From: Oscillospiraceae bacterium
Lineage (GTDB): Bacteria > Bacillota > Clostridia > Oscillospirales > Ruminococcaceae
Assembly: GCA_015066115.1 (NCBI GenBank)
Contig: SVOZ01000006.1
Span: 37,351-101,350 of the forward strand
Length of the DNA stretch: 64,000 nt
Reading direction: 5' to 3'
The translations under genes and the position numbers were made by a program. A model generated the notes under the pieces. That model was not told the origin of the DNA, searched no databases, and saw only the letters and a list, made by a program, of their open reading frames with translations. This document shows, piece by piece, positions 43,251-52,727 of this stretch; position 1 is the stretch's first letter, and every line of letters begins with the position of its first letter.

Positions 43251-43764
43251 TCCTAAATTTACAATTTTTGAGCTTGCGCTCTACCCTATGTATGCCGCTT
43301 TGATGTTTGCGTCAAAGGCTATAATGGAAATTCTTCCAAATGTGCATTTGATTGGAATGTTTGTAATTCTTTTTACAGTTGTTTACAGGGCAAGAGCTCT
43401 TGTTCCAATCTACATTTTTGTTTTTATAACAGGACTGTTTAACGGGTTTAGTGTATGGTGGGTTCCATACATTTATATATGGGCTGTTCTTTGGGGATTT
43501 GCGATGCTAATTCCAAAAAACATTTCCAAAAGGGCTGCATTTATTGTGTTTCCGATCATCTGTTCACTTCACGGATTTTTTTACGGAGTGCTTTATGCTC
43601 CTTTTCAGGCGGTTGCTTTTGGATACAGTTTTGAGCAAGCCGTTGCCTGGATAATCACAGGCATTCCTTGGGACGTTGTTCACGGCGTTTCAAACTTTGC
43701 AGTTGGATTTTTAATTTACCCGCTTGCAGAGGTTATAAGAAGAGCACACAAGTTTATAAGATAA
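43228..43764 (+). CDS. ECF transporter S component, CbrT-like
   Basis: The roughly 178-residue protein has about six hydrophobic helices and aromatic-rich loops (NGFSVWWVPYIYIWAV, LHGFFYGVLYAPFQAVAFGY, GIPWDVVHGVSNFAVGF), typical of the cobalamin-specific CbrT group of S components. It would bind cobalamin in the membrane and work with shared EcfA/EcfT, which are not encoded here (a group II arrangement). ATG 43228 follows GGGGAG at short spacing. Confidence 0.82.
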   Translation: MSLSTQNNPKFTIFELALYPMYAALMFASKAIMEILPNVHLIGMFVILFTVVYRARALVPIYIFVFITGLFNGFSVWWVPYIYIWAVLWGFAMLIPKNISKRAAFIVFPIICSLHGFFYGVLYAPFQAVAFGYSFEQAVAWIITGIPWDVVHGVSNFAVGFLIYPLAEVIRRAHKFIR

Positions 43765-43766
43765 AC

Positions 43767-43793
43767 AAAAGCCGCCCGTCCGGGCGGCTTTTA
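43767..43793. terminator. Bidirectional terminator
   Basis: AAAAGCCGCCCG and CGGGCGGCTTTT arms with a 2-base loop, between the convergent S-component and rarA genes. Confidence 0.88.
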
Positions 43794-43795
43794 CT

Positions 43796-45067
43796 TTATT
43801 TTTTCTTTATTTCCTGCCAATATTTTTTTGCGGTTTGCTCGTTTTTATTATCTCCAAAGCTATAATATACTCTGTCTTTAAGCTTATCAGGAAAGTATTG
43901 CTGTTTTACATAGTGGTTTTCATAGTTATGAGCATATTTATATCCTATTCCGTGATTAAGCTTTTCCGAGCCTGCATAGTGCGAATCTCTTAAATGGCTC
44001 GGAACCTCGGTGGCATGTCCTGCATTTACATCCGCCATTGCTTCATCAATAGCACAGATTACTGAATTTGACTTTGGCGCGGTTGCGAGCAGGATTGCCG
44101 CCTGTGCAAGCGGCAGACGCGCTTCGGGAAGTCCTAACTGCAAGGCGCTGTCAACGCAAGACTTTACAATTGAAACCGCCTGCGGATAAGCAAGGCCAAC
44201 ATCCTCACTTGCTATAACCAAAAGTCTGCGGCAGGGCGACAAGAGGTCTCCTGCAGTAAGCAATCTTGCAAGGTAATGCAAAGCGGCATTTTCATCCGAG
44301 CCGCGAATAGATTTTTGGAAAGCTGACAAAATGTCATAATGCTCATCGCCGTCGCGGTCGTATTTCATGCTGCTTCTTTGAGAAAGCTGCTTTACAATTT
44401 CAAGAGAGATTTCTGATTTTCCATCAGAGTTTACGGGAGATGAAAGGCTCGACAACTCAACGCAGTTTATGGCCTTTCTGACATCTCCGCCGCAATGCTG
44501 AGCGATATAAGAAACGACCTCATCGCTCGCCTCTATTTTAATATTAAGCGCCTCTGAAGCCTTTTTATAGCCTCTTATAACCGCCTCTTTAACATCATCG
44601 GGGGTAACAGGCTTAAATTCAAAAACGGTGCTGCGGCTCAAAACCGCATTATAGACATAAAAATGCGGATTTTCTGTTGTAGATGCGATGAGAGTTATTT
44701 TGCCGTTTTCGATGTATTCAAGAAGTGACTGCTGTTGCTTTTTGTTAAGGTACTGAATTTCGTCAAGGTACAAAAGTACGCCGTTTTGGCTATCAAATCC
44801 GTCAAGCGAAGAGACAATATCCTTTATATCACCAACAGATGCCGATGTGCCGTTTAGCTTATACAGCCTTTTATTAGTCTGACGGGCAATGATTGATGCA
44901 ACCGTCGTTTTACCAATGCCGCTCGGGCCATAGAAGATCATATTGGGAATGTTTCCCGAATCAATAATATTTCTGAGCACCCTGCCATTTGAGAGCAGAT
45001 GCCTTTGACCTACAACCTCATCAAGAGTTTGCGGTCTGATTAGATCGGCAAGAGGAACTGATTGCAT
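43796..45067 (-). CDS. rarA: Replication-associated recombination protein RarA (MgsA)
   Basis: The 423-residue AAA+ ATPase has Walker A GPSGIGKTTVA (about residue 50), Walker B LYLDEIQYLNK and sensor STTENPHFYVYNAVLSR, then the MgsA C-terminal tetramer domain (EVPSHLRDSHY). It acts at stalled replication forks. ATG 45067 follows AAGGGAAG; the frame extends six codons upstream. Operon with glyA (32-base gap). Confidence 0.94.
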   Translation of the reverse strand: MQSVPLADLIRPQTLDEVVGQRHLLSNGRVLRNIIDSGNIPNMIFYGPSGIGKTTVASIIARQTNKRLYKLNGTSASVGDIKDIVSSLDGFDSQNGVLLYLDEIQYLNKKQQQSLLEYIENGKITLIASTTENPHFYVYNAVLSRSTVFEFKPVTPDDVKEAVIRGYKKASEALNIKIEASDEVVSYIAQHCGGDVRKAINCVELSSLSSPVNSDGKSEISLEIVKQLSQRSSMKYDRDGDEHYDILSAFQKSIRGSDENAALHYLARLLTAGDLLSPCRRLLVIASEDVGLAYPQAVSIVKSCVDSALQLGLPEARLPLAQAAILLATAPKSNSVICAIDEAMADVNAGHATEVPSHLRDSHYAGSEKLNHGIGYKYAHNYENHYVKQQYFPDKLKDRVYYSFGDNKNEQTAKKYWQEIKKK

Positions 45068-45099
45068 TTTGTCACTTCCCTTCAAAGAAAATTTGATCC

Positions 45100-46353
45100 T
45101 TATTCGTAAAGAGGATATTTAGCACAGAGATTGCAAACAGCTTTGCGGATATTGTCAGCCTCTGTTTCAAAGGCAGTGCAAGCCTTATAGATACACTCGG
45201 CGATAACATCCATATCCTCTGCCTTCATCCCGCGGCTGGTAACGGCAGGAGTGCCGATTCTTATTCCGCTTGTTACAAAAGGACTCTGGGGATCGTTAGG
45301 AATTGCGTTTTTATTAACGGTGATATAAACCTCGTCAAGACGCTTCTCTAAATCTTTACCTGTAATGTTCATTTTGCGAAGGTCAACAAGCATCAGGTGG
45401 TTATCTGTTCCGCCCGACACAAGATCAAATCCTCTGTCAACAAGGCCCTTTGCAAGAGCGGCGGCATTTTCTATAACCTGCTTCTGATACTCTTTAAACT
45501 CAGGCTTTAACGCCTCACCAAAGCAGACAGCCTTTGCGGCAATGATATGTTCAAGCGGGCCGCCCTGAATTCCGGGGAAAATAGCCTTATTTATTTTTTG
45601 AGCAAGCTCTTCTTTGCAAAGAATAAGTCCGCCGCGAGGTCCGCGAAGGGTCTTATGAGTTGTGGAGGTTACAACGTCGGCATAAGGCACGGGACTCTCA
45701 TGAAGCCCTGCGGCAACAAGGCCTGCAATATGAGCCATATCAACCATAAAATATGCTCCGACCTCTTTTGCGATTTCGGATATTCTCTTAAAGTCGATAG
45801 CTCTGGGATAAGCGCTTGCGCCTGCTACAATAAGCTTAGGCTTGCTTTCAAGCGCAATGTCGCGAAGCTTATCATAGTCAATTCTGTGGGTGTCATCGTC
45901 AACGCCGTAGGAAACAAAGTTATAATATTTTCCCGAAAGGTTTACAGGCGAACCGTGTGTAAGATGGCCGCCGTGGGCAAGGCTCATACCAAGAACTGTG
46001 TCTCCGGGCTCTAAGAGAGCAAAGTAAACAGCTAAATTTGCCTGTGCACCTGAATGCGGCTGAACATTTGCGGCTTCGGCTCCAAAAAGCTCTTTTGCTC
46101 TTTCAATTGCAAGGGTTTCAACAATGTCAACACATTCACAGCCGCCGTAATATCTCTTGCCTGCATAGCCTTCGGCATATTTATTTGTAAGAATGCTTCC
46201 CATAGCCGCCATAACAGCAGGAGAAACGATATTTTCAGAAGCAATAAGCTCAATATTTCTTCTCTGTCTTTTAAGCTCGCTGTCCATAGCCTTGGCAAGC
46301 TCGGGGTCGGTATTTTTAATAAATCCAATTGTATCAAGCATATTTTCGTACAT
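45100..46353 (-). CDS. glyA: Serine hydroxymethyltransferase
   Basis: The 417-residue PLP enzyme has [16 protein letters not shown] with the PLP lysine (about residue 230), LIASENIVS and [18 protein letters not shown]. It interconverts serine and glycine, producing methylene-THF, the ThyX and folate-pool substrate. ATG 46353 follows AGGAGG; the frame is open upstream to 46416 without support. A good promoter lies at 46384-46412. Confidence 0.97.
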   Translation of the reverse strand: MYENMLDTIGFIKNTDPELAKAMDSELKRQRRNIELIASENIVSPAVMAAMGSILTNKYAEGYAGKRYYGGCECVDIVETLAIERAKELFGAEAANVQPHSGAQANLAVYFALLEPGDTVLGMSLAHGGHLTHGSPVNLSGKYYNFVSYGVDDDTHRIDYDKLRDIALESKPKLIVAGASAYPRAIDFKRISEIAKEVGAYFMVDMAHIAGLVAAGLHESPVPYADVVTSTTHKTLRGPRGGLILCKEELAQKINKAIFPGIQGGPLEHIIAAKAVCFGEALKPEFKEYQKQVIENAAALAKGLVDRGFDLVSGGTDNHLMLVDLRKMNITGKDLEKRLDEVYITVNKNAIPNDPQSPFVTSGIRIGTPAVTSRGMKAEDMDVIAECIYKACTAFETEADNIRKAVCNLCAKYPLYE

Positions 46354-46383
46354 GATTAAACCTCCTAAACATAAATCACCTTT

Positions 46384-46412
46384 ATTATACAATTTTTTTA
46401 AAGGTTTATCAA
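46384..46412 (-). promoter_or_regulatory. Promoter for glyA-rarA
   Basis: Minus strand: TTGATA, 17-base spacer, TATAAT, 31 bases before the glyA start. Confidence 0.7.
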
Positions 46413-46488
46413 GCAATTTATAGAAAACACTTTAAAGTTTTTGTAATTTGTGATAAAATTAATTCATATAATGGTAGGTGATGATTTT

Positions 46489-47139
46489 ATGACAAAAAAG
46501 GAACTTGCACTTCTCTCGATAGATGCACTTAAATTGCTTTATCCCGATGCCGTTTGTTCCCTTGTTGCAGAAAAGCCTTACGAGCTTTTAATGGCTACCC
46601 GGCTTTCGGCTCAATGCACCGATGCGAGAGTTAATATCGTTACAGAAAAACTTTTTAAAAAGTTTACCACCCTCGAAAGCATCGCTGATGCCGACATAAC
46701 CGAAATTGAAGACTACATAAAATCCTGCGGACTATACAAAACAAAAGCGCGCGACCTTAAAAACATGGCAAACGAGCTTATTGAGCGTTATAATGGTGTT
46801 GTTCCCGACACCATTGAGGAGCTTATCACCCTATCGGGAATAGGCAGAAAGACGGCAAATCTCATAGTTGGGGATGTTTATGGAAAGCCTTCAGTTGTAG
46901 TCGACACACACTGCATTAGAATCACAAACAGAATTGGACTTGTAAATGAAAAAGACCCCTACAAAATAGAGGTCGCTCTAAAAAAGATACTGCCGCCCGA
47001 TGAGTCGGGAGATTTTTGTCACAGAATAGTTTTACACGGCCGTGCGCTCTGCACCGCCCGCTGTCCCAAATGCGAGGATTGTCCATTAAATTCATTTTGC
47101 AAATATGCTTTAAATCTAAAAAAAGGAACTCTCGATTGA
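46489..47139 (+). CDS. nth: Endonuclease III
   Basis: The 216-residue protein has the helix-hairpin-helix LSGIGRKTANLIVGD with catalytic Lys (about residues 115-130), VVDTHCIR with catalytic Asp, and a 4Fe-4S cluster in ALCTARCPKCEDCPLNSFC (Cys-x6-Cys-x2-Cys-x5-Cys). It removes oxidised pyrimidines from DNA. ATG 46489 fits AGGTGATG; an upstream frame is open but unlikely. The end of the gene is part of a terminator stem. Confidence 0.96.
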   Translation: MTKKELALLSIDALKLLYPDAVCSLVAEKPYELLMATRLSAQCTDARVNIVTEKLFKKFTTLESIADADITEIEDYIKSCGLYKTKARDLKNMANELIERYNGVVPDTIEELITLSGIGRKTANLIVGDVYGKPSVVVDTHCIRITNRIGLVNEKDPYKIEVALKKILPPDESGDFCHRIVLHGRALCTARCPKCEDCPLNSFCKYALNLKKGTLD

Positions 47140-47152
47140 GAGTTCCTTTTTA
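47119..47152. terminator. Bidirectional terminator overlapping the nth stop
   Basis: AAAAAGGAACTCTC and GAGAGTTCCTTTTT arms; the nth stop codon lies in the stem-loop. It also terminates the ispH-rpsA operon on minus. Confidence 0.85.
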
Positions 47153-47159
47153 AGTTTAA

Positions 47160-49226
47160 TTATTCAGCAGCTTCTTCTGCAGCAGCCTCTGCCTGTGCGG
47201 TTTCGTATTCTTCTACGATTTCGGCCTGCTCCTCTGCCTCAGTCTCCTCAATGAGAGCTCTCATTGAAAGGCTTACACGCTTAGCATCGTAATCAATGCC
47301 GACAACCTTTGCCTCAACCTCATCGCCAACCTTGAGAACATCGGAAGGCTTGTTGATGCGCTTGTTAGCAATCTGGGAAATGTGAACAAGTCCGTCAATT
47401 CCGTCGATTACAGTTACAAAAGCGCCGAATGCGGGGAGAGAAACAACCTTACCCTTGATTACATCGTCAACATTTACGGTGTTCTTAAGGATTTCCCAAG
47501 GATTGTCCTCGGTCTTCTTATATCCGAGAGAGATTTTTTTGCTCTCTGCGTCAAAGTCCTTAACATAAACTTCAACACTGTCGCCAACAGAAACAACTTC
47601 AGAAGGATTCTTAATTCTCTTCCAGGAAAGCTCGGTGATGTGAATCATGCCGTCTACGCCGCCAATGTCAACAAATGCACCGTAGCTTGTGAGCGACTTA
47701 ACTGTTCCTGTGTAGGTTTTGCCAACCTCGATGCTCTCAAGCACCTTTGCTGCCATTTCTCTCTTCTCTGCATTTAAAACAGCCTTGATAGAGCCTACAA
47801 CGCGTCTTCTGCCTCTCTTATCGGTGAGCTCAAGAATCTTGAAGCTTACCTTTTGCTTAAGAAGCTTGCTAAGGTCATCATCTTTAGCAACGCCGGTCTG
47901 GCTTGCAGGGATGAAAACTCTTGTGCCCTTTGCGTTAGCAAGAACGCCGCCGTTTACAACCTCGAAAACAACGCCTTCAACTGTGGTGTTGTTCTCTTTT
48001 GCGGCAACGATCTCCTCGTAGCCCTTTAATGAGTCGATACGCTGCTTGGAAAGGAGAACATATCCTTCCTGGTCATTGACCTTTGTTACCTCGAGTTCAA
48101 CCTCGTCGCCCACTTTAACTGCATCGCTAAGTGCAACGGTTCCGTTTTGTGTAAACTCATCGGCAGGTACGAAGCCAGCATGCTTGGTACCCAAATCTAT
48201 CTGCAGTTCCGAAGGGTTAATGCCAACGACAATTCCCTTCACACGCTGTCCCCTATGTACTTTTTTGAAGGTGTCATCAATTGCTTTTGCAAAATCAAAC
48301 TCGCCTTCCTCCGCATTTACTGCGGTTTCGACCTGGGCCTCTACAGCCTCGGCCTCGATTTGTTGTTTTTCCAGAATCTCACTCATGGTATTCTGTACCT
48401 CCTTAATTATATACGACGGTGTCGAGGCGCCTGCCGTGACACCGATGTAATCTTTGTCTTTAAAAAGCTTTTCATCGAGCTCTTTTGCACTTTCGATATG
48501 AACAGTTTTGCAAAACTGCGAGCACACTGCACACAGCTTATTGGTGTTAGAGCTTTCTCTGCCGCCTATAACTATCATAATATCGCTTTGAGCGGCAAGC
48601 TTTTCTGCTTCGTGCTGTCTTTTATCGGTAGCAATGCATATTGTATCAAAAATTATCGGATTTGTACATACTTTTTTTAATTTTTCTTTACATTTTTCCC
48701 ATTCTGAGACCTGAAAAGTGGTTTGAGCGACTAAAATCGGGCTTTTTTCACAAAAATCGGGAGAAAAATTTATGAAATTTTCCAATTCCTCTGCGCTCGA
48801 GAAAGCAAAGCTTTCGCCATCGCAATGTCCCATTATGCCCTCTACCTCGGGGTGAGAGGCATTTCCTGCGATTAAAATGGTGCCGCCTTTTTTGGACTCC
48901 TCGTTTACTATTTTATGTATTTTAGAAACAAACGGACAGGTTGCATCGACGTAAGGAATGTTGTTTTCTTCTAAATAGTCATAAACCTCTTTACCGACTC
49001 CGTGAGATCTGATAACCACGGTGTAGCCTTTTGGCGCCTGACTTACCTCGGAAATAATAATAACGCCTTTTTCCTCAAGCTCTTTTACAAGCTGAGGATT
49101 GTGGATTATAGGGCCCAAGGTGCAAACCTTTTCGCCCTTTTCTATGAGGTTATAAACGAGCTTTACCGCTCTGTCAACTCCAAAGCAAAAGCCGGCGGTT
49201 TTTGCAAGGGTAATTTTAGTTTTCAT
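47160..49226 (-). CDS. ispH: HMB-PP reductase (IspH) fused to ribosomal protein S1
   Basis: The 688-residue bifunctional protein has residues 1-285 as IspH with Fe-S cysteines in TAGFCFGVDRAV, VDATCPFV and DTICIATDKRQHEA, plus the substrate loop GASTPSYIIKEV. Four S1 RNA-binding domains follow from about residue 310 (for example TSYGAFVDIGGVDGMIHITELS) and the tail is acidic. The fusion is known in Clostridia. The IspH part makes IPP and DMAPP; the S1 part is likely to bind mRNA. It overlaps plsC by an ATGA. Confidence 0.96.
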   Translation of the reverse strand: MKTKITLAKTAGFCFGVDRAVKLVYNLIEKGEKVCTLGPIIHNPQLVKELEEKGVIIISEVSQAPKGYTVVIRSHGVGKEVYDYLEENNIPYVDATCPFVSKIHKIVNEESKKGGTILIAGNASHPEVEGIMGHCDGESFAFSSAEELENFINFSPDFCEKSPILVAQTTFQVSEWEKCKEKLKKVCTNPIIFDTICIATDKRQHEAEKLAAQSDIMIVIGGRESSNTNKLCAVCSQFCKTVHIESAKELDEKLFKDKDYIGVTAGASTPSYIIKEVQNTMSEILEKQQIEAEAVEAQVETAVNAEEGEFDFAKAIDDTFKKVHRGQRVKGIVVGINPSELQIDLGTKHAGFVPADEFTQNGTVALSDAVKVGDEVELEVTKVNDQEGYVLLSKQRIDSLKGYEEIVAAKENNTTVEGVVFEVVNGGVLANAKGTRVFIPASQTGVAKDDDLSKLLKQKVSFKILELTDKRGRRRVVGSIKAVLNAEKREMAAKVLESIEVGKTYTGTVKSLTSYGAFVDIGGVDGMIHITELSWKRIKNPSEVVSVGDSVEVYVKDFDAESKKISLGYKKTEDNPWEILKNTVNVDDVIKGKVVSLPAFGAFVTVIDGIDGLVHISQIANKRINKPSDVLKVGDEVEAKVVGIDYDAKRVSLSMRALIEETEAEEQAEIVEEYETAQAEAAAEEAAE

Positions 49227-49864
49227 TCTGCATCTTCCTTATCGCAGGCCTTTTTAGAGGCTGCCGAGATGTTGGCCATTAAAAGCTCGGCTACTTTTTC
49301 TTTTACGAGCAAGCTGACCTTTCTGCTATCCTCTATGCGTGTGTTTTCGCCAAGTTTTATATCCTCGTGTTTAATAGGCTGACCGAAGCAAACGGTTATC
49401 TTTTTTCTAAAAGCAAGCCTGCCGTCATAACAAATGGCCGCAGGAACTATATCGGCACCTGCATCCGAAGCTATATGTGCCGCTCCCGATTTAAAACGGA
49501 GCAGTCTGCCTGTTTTTGAGCGGGTTCCTTCAGGGAAAATAAGCAAAATATGGTTGCGCTCAACTATTTCTTCGGCTTTTTTCACCGCAACCATATCACC
49601 TTTTCCTCTGTTTACAGGAAATGCGCCAACGCTTTTAAAAAATGCGGCTAAAAGCTTGTTTTTAAAAAGCTCCTGCTTTGCCATAAATCTTAATTTGCGT
49701 TTTTTAATGCCGACAAGAATAAAAACAGGGTCCAAAAGAGTTCTGTGATTTGAACAAAGAACAAATCCGCCTTTATCGCGGATATTTTCAAGACCGGCAA
49801 ATTTTATATTAAAAAGCAGATATACTATCGGCTTAACGATAGCTCTTAAAACGGTGTACAGCAT
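49223..49864 (-). CDS. plsC: 1-acyl-sn-glycerol-3-phosphate acyltransferase
   Basis: The 213-residue protein has an N-terminal hydrophobic segment, motif I NHRTLLDP (NHxxxxD, about residue 40), FPVNRGKGD and motif III FPEGTRSKTG. It makes phosphatidic acid in the membrane. Its TGA overlaps the ispH start. In related genomes cmk lies just upstream; it is absent here, and the upstream neighbour is the flavoprotein gene 15 bases away. Confidence 0.93.
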   Translation of the reverse strand: MLYTVLRAIVKPIVYLLFNIKFAGLENIRDKGGFVLCSNHRTLLDPVFILVGIKKRKLRFMAKQELFKNKLLAAFFKSVGAFPVNRGKGDMVAVKKAEEIVERNHILLIFPEGTRSKTGRLLRFKSGAAHIASDAGADIVPAAICYDGRLAFRKKITVCFGQPIKHEDIKLGENTRIEDSRKVSLLVKEKVAELLMANISAASKKACDKEDAE

Positions 49865-49879
49865 ATGCTTTCCTTTCTT

Positions 49880-51103
49880 TTATACATTAATTCCTGCAGC
49901 ATAGCCTGTGGAAAAGGCGATCTGAAGGTTAAATCCGCCTGTACAGGCATCAACATCAATCACTTCGCCTGCAAAGTACAATCCCTTTACAAGCTTGGAC
50001 TGCATTGTTTTTGGGTCGATCTCTCGGGCCACAACTCCGCCTGCTGTGATAATGGCTGTTTCAATATCTTCCCTGCCCGATATATCAAAGCGCAGCTTCT
50101 TTATTGCGTTACAAAGCGAGGCGCGCTCGGCTTTTGTGATTTGATTTACCTTTTTATCAGCATCTATTTTACTTCTTTTTACAACTGTATCAATTAAGCT
50201 CTTGGGCAAAAGCTTACTTAAAGAATTGGAAAAATCTTTATTCAAGTTCTCATTAAAATCCCGACTTATTCTATCGTCAAGCTTTTCAAAAGACAGCGCA
50301 GGCTTTAAATCGAGCTCGATATAATAGTTTTGCGGATTATCTGTTACGTGTGCGCTTGCACTAAGCACAATAGGGCCTGAAACTCCGAAATGGGTAAAAA
50401 GCATTTCGCCCATATCCTCAAAAATCAATTTATCGTTTGCCTTCAGGCGCAGGCTAAGCGCTGTATTTTTAAGGGAAAGACCCTGCATTTCTTTACATTC
50501 ATTTCCCTTTACCTTAAGCCCGACAAGCGAAGCTCTAAGAGGCGTTATGCTATGTCCTGCAGCCTGGGCAAACTTATATCCATCGCCTGTGCTGCCTGTT
50601 TTTGAATAAGAAAGTCCGCCTGTTGCAACTATTACTGACCTTGCCGAAATTTGCTGTCCTGATGCAGTTTTAACGCCTGCAATCTCGCCGTTTTCAATTA
50701 CGAGCTCGGTGACTGTATCGTTTAAAACCTTTACACCATTATTATGACAATTTTTAATAAGTGCATCAGCAATATCCATAGATCTGTCCGAAACAGGAAA
50801 AACACGGTTTCCCCTCTCGGTTTTAAGAGGTACTCCCAGGTTTTCAAAAAATGCCATGGTGTCGTTAGGAGAAAAAAGAGAAACAGAGCTGTAAAGGAAT
50901 TTGGGATTTGAAACAACGTTTTTTAAAACTGTATCAACATCACAGTTGTTTGTAACATTACATCTTCCCTTGCCTGTTACAAGGATTTTTCTGCCTGTTC
51001 TTTGCATTTTTTCTATCAAAAGAGTTTTTTTATAAAGAGACGCCGCAGTTCCTGCCGCCATCATTCCCGCAGCGCCGCCGCCGACAACTATCACATCAAA
51101 CAT
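49880..51103 (-). CDS. HI0933-family FAD/NAD(P)-binding flavoprotein (BaiN/aminoacetone-oxidase-like)
   Basis: The 407-residue protein starts MFDVIVVGGGAAGMMAAGTAA (FAD Rossmann), then GKGRCNVTN, ATGGLSYSKTGSTGDGY and a GGVVAREIDPKTMQSKLVKG...GEVIDVDACTGGFNLQIAF end, all HI0933 signatures. The catalytic role is unsettled. ATG 51103 follows AAAGGATG; ATG 51112 overlaps that site. In many Clostridia this gene precedes cmk and plsC. Confidence 0.9.
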   Translation of the reverse strand: MFDVIVVGGGAAGMMAAGTAASLYKKTLLIEKMQRTGRKILVTGKGRCNVTNNCDVDTVLKNVVSNPKFLYSSVSLFSPNDTMAFFENLGVPLKTERGNRVFPVSDRSMDIADALIKNCHNNGVKVLNDTVTELVIENGEIAGVKTASGQQISARSVIVATGGLSYSKTGSTGDGYKFAQAAGHSITPLRASLVGLKVKGNECKEMQGLSLKNTALSLRLKANDKLIFEDMGEMLFTHFGVSGPIVLSASAHVTDNPQNYYIELDLKPALSFEKLDDRISRDFNENLNKDFSNSLSKLLPKSLIDTVVKRSKIDADKKVNQITKAERASLCNAIKKLRFDISGREDIETAIITAGGVVAREIDPKTMQSKLVKGLYFAGEVIDVDACTGGFNLQIAFSTGYAAGINV

Positions 51104-51117
51104 TTTCAGCATCCTTT

Positions 51118-51984
51118 TTATCGGTCTGTACTATCATCGTACACCTTATATTCCTGCCAGAACTGCTCTAATTTCTGCAGTTTATTTGAAACCTCATCCT
51201 TGCGGCGAAGCCCTATAGAAACAATAAGCGCATTGATAAGGCTTAAGGGCGCCACAAGCGAATCAACAAAGGATGCCATATCGCTTCGCGCAACTAACAG
51301 GTGGTCTGCAAACTCAGAAAGAGGAGACATTGTACTGTCTGTTATAGCAATTACCTTTGCTTTTTTCTCATTTGCATAGTGCATTGCCTTGAGTGTTCTG
51401 GTTGAATAACGAGGGAAGCTGAGCGCAACAAGCACGTCGTTTTCATCAATAGAAACAATATTTTCAAAGACATCGCTTGCACTTGTTGAGCCGAGAATTT
51501 TAACATTATCAAAAATGTGGTTCAAATAAAAGGTTAAAAAGTTTGCAAGCGCTGCGGCGCTTCCGATTCCTATTACATATATCTGTCTTGCATCTGTTAT
51601 TGCATCGACAGCCTTATCAAAGGTTTGTTTATCAATTTCTTCAAGGGTCTTTCTGATTTTTTCAATATCCGAATGAAGCACCTTATGAAGCACGTCATCA
51701 GCATCTATATTACTGCTTGCAACCTCCATTCGCTGAACGGCTGTTAACATATTGCGGCTGACATCTCTGAGGGCCTGCTGAAGCTGAGGATAACCATCAA
51801 AGCCGATCTCGCTTGCAAAACGCACGACGGTGGATTCGCTGACATCTGCAGACTTACCGAGCTTTGCCGCAGTTAAATAAGCCGCCTTGTCAAAGTGCTC
51901 AATAAGATAGGCCGCAATTTTCTTTTGACCTTTTGAAAATCTCGGCATTTGCGCTTTAAGCTCTGTAAGCAGATCCGCCTTCAC
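51118..51984 (-). CDS. MurR/RpiR family transcriptional regulator
   Basis: The 288-residue protein has an N-terminal HTH_6 domain (SESTVVRFASEIGFDGYPQLQQAL) and a C-terminal SIS domain (VIGIGSAAALANFLTFYLN) that binds sugar phosphates. Members sense amino-sugar or sugar phosphates. Its place inside the teichoic-acid operon suggests control by a cell-wall precursor sugar phosphate, which is inference. Confidence 0.92.
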   Translation of the reverse strand: MKADLLTELKAQMPRFSKGQKKIAAYLIEHFDKAAYLTAAKLGKSADVSESTVVRFASEIGFDGYPQLQQALRDVSRNMLTAVQRMEVASSNIDADDVLHKVLHSDIEKIRKTLEEIDKQTFDKAVDAITDARQIYVIGIGSAAALANFLTFYLNHIFDNVKILGSTSASDVFENIVSIDENDVLVALSFPRYSTRTLKAMHYANEKKAKVIAITDSTMSPLSEFADHLLVARSDMASFVDSLVAPLSLINALIVSIGLRRKDEVSNKLQKLEQFWQEYKVYDDSTDR

Positions 51985-52001
51985 CTGTTATCCCTCCCCT
52001 T

Positions 52002-52727
52002 TTATTTTATAAACTCCTTATATGCTTCGAGAACCTCATCGGTTTCACCCTGCATCATCAAAACTCCGTCATTTATCCAGACGATATGGTCGCAGAGCTT
52101 TTTAAGCTGATCGCTGTTGTGCGAAACTATGATAACTGTTCTTGTTTTATCGCTGATAAGCTCTTTTATCTTATCATAGCTTTTCTTTTTAAACTTTTCA
52201 TCGCCAACGCTTAAAACCTCATCTATAAGCATTATATCGGTTTCCATAACGGCGGTTATTGAAAAGGCCAGCTTTGAATACATTCCGCTTGAATAGGTTT
52301 TTACAGGCTTATCAATAAAGGCGCCGAGTTCTGAAAATTCGATTATTTTATCAATTTTTTCTTCTATTTCTGCCTTTTTAAAGCCCATTAAAAGCCCGGA
52401 AAGGTAGATGTTTTCTCTACCCGAAAGCTTATTCTGAAAGCCGACTCCGATAGAAAGCAGCGAAACTGTTTTTCCATGAAGGTCGATATCGCCTTTATCG
52501 GGCGAGAAAATGCCTGCTATTGAACGAAGCAGTGTCGACTTTCCGCTTCCGTTTTTTCCTATTAGGCCTACGACCTGTCCTTCCTCGATTTCAAAGGACA
52601 CACCACGCACAGCCTCAAAGGTTTCAAGCTTGTTTTTACCAAAGGAAAACAACGCTCTTTTTGAAGAAACGGATTTAAGACTTTTATAAACGATCCACAG
52701 ATCTTTAACCGTAATTGCTTTACTCAT
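52002..52727 (-). CDS. tagH: Teichoic acid/polysaccharide export ABC ATPase (TagH-like)
   Basis: The 241-residue ABC ATPase has Walker A GLIGKNGSGKSTLLR, signature VKTYSSGMYSKLAFS and Walker B IMLIDEVLSVGD, the polysaccharide-export type. It lacks the long C-terminal extension of Bacillus TagH, so it is a compact form. It overlaps the permease gene by one base. With TagG it should flip lipid-linked teichoic acid. Confidence 0.9.
   Translation of the reverse strand: MSKAITVKDLWIVYKSLKSVSSKRALFSFGKNKLETFEAVRGVSFEIEEGQVVGLIGKNGSGKSTLLRSIAGIFSPDKGDIDLHGKTVSLLSIGVGFQNKLSGRENIYLSGLLMGFKKAEIEEKIDKIIEFSELGAFIDKPVKTYSSGMYSKLAFSITAVMETDIMLIDEVLSVGDEKFKKKSYDKIKELISDKTRTVIIVSHNSDQLKKLCDHIVWINDGVLMMQGETDEVLEAYKEFIK

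Noticed and set aside
48147..48680. 177-codon plus-strand frame over ispH-rpsA
   Set aside because: It is a shadow of the fusion gene, with no start signals.
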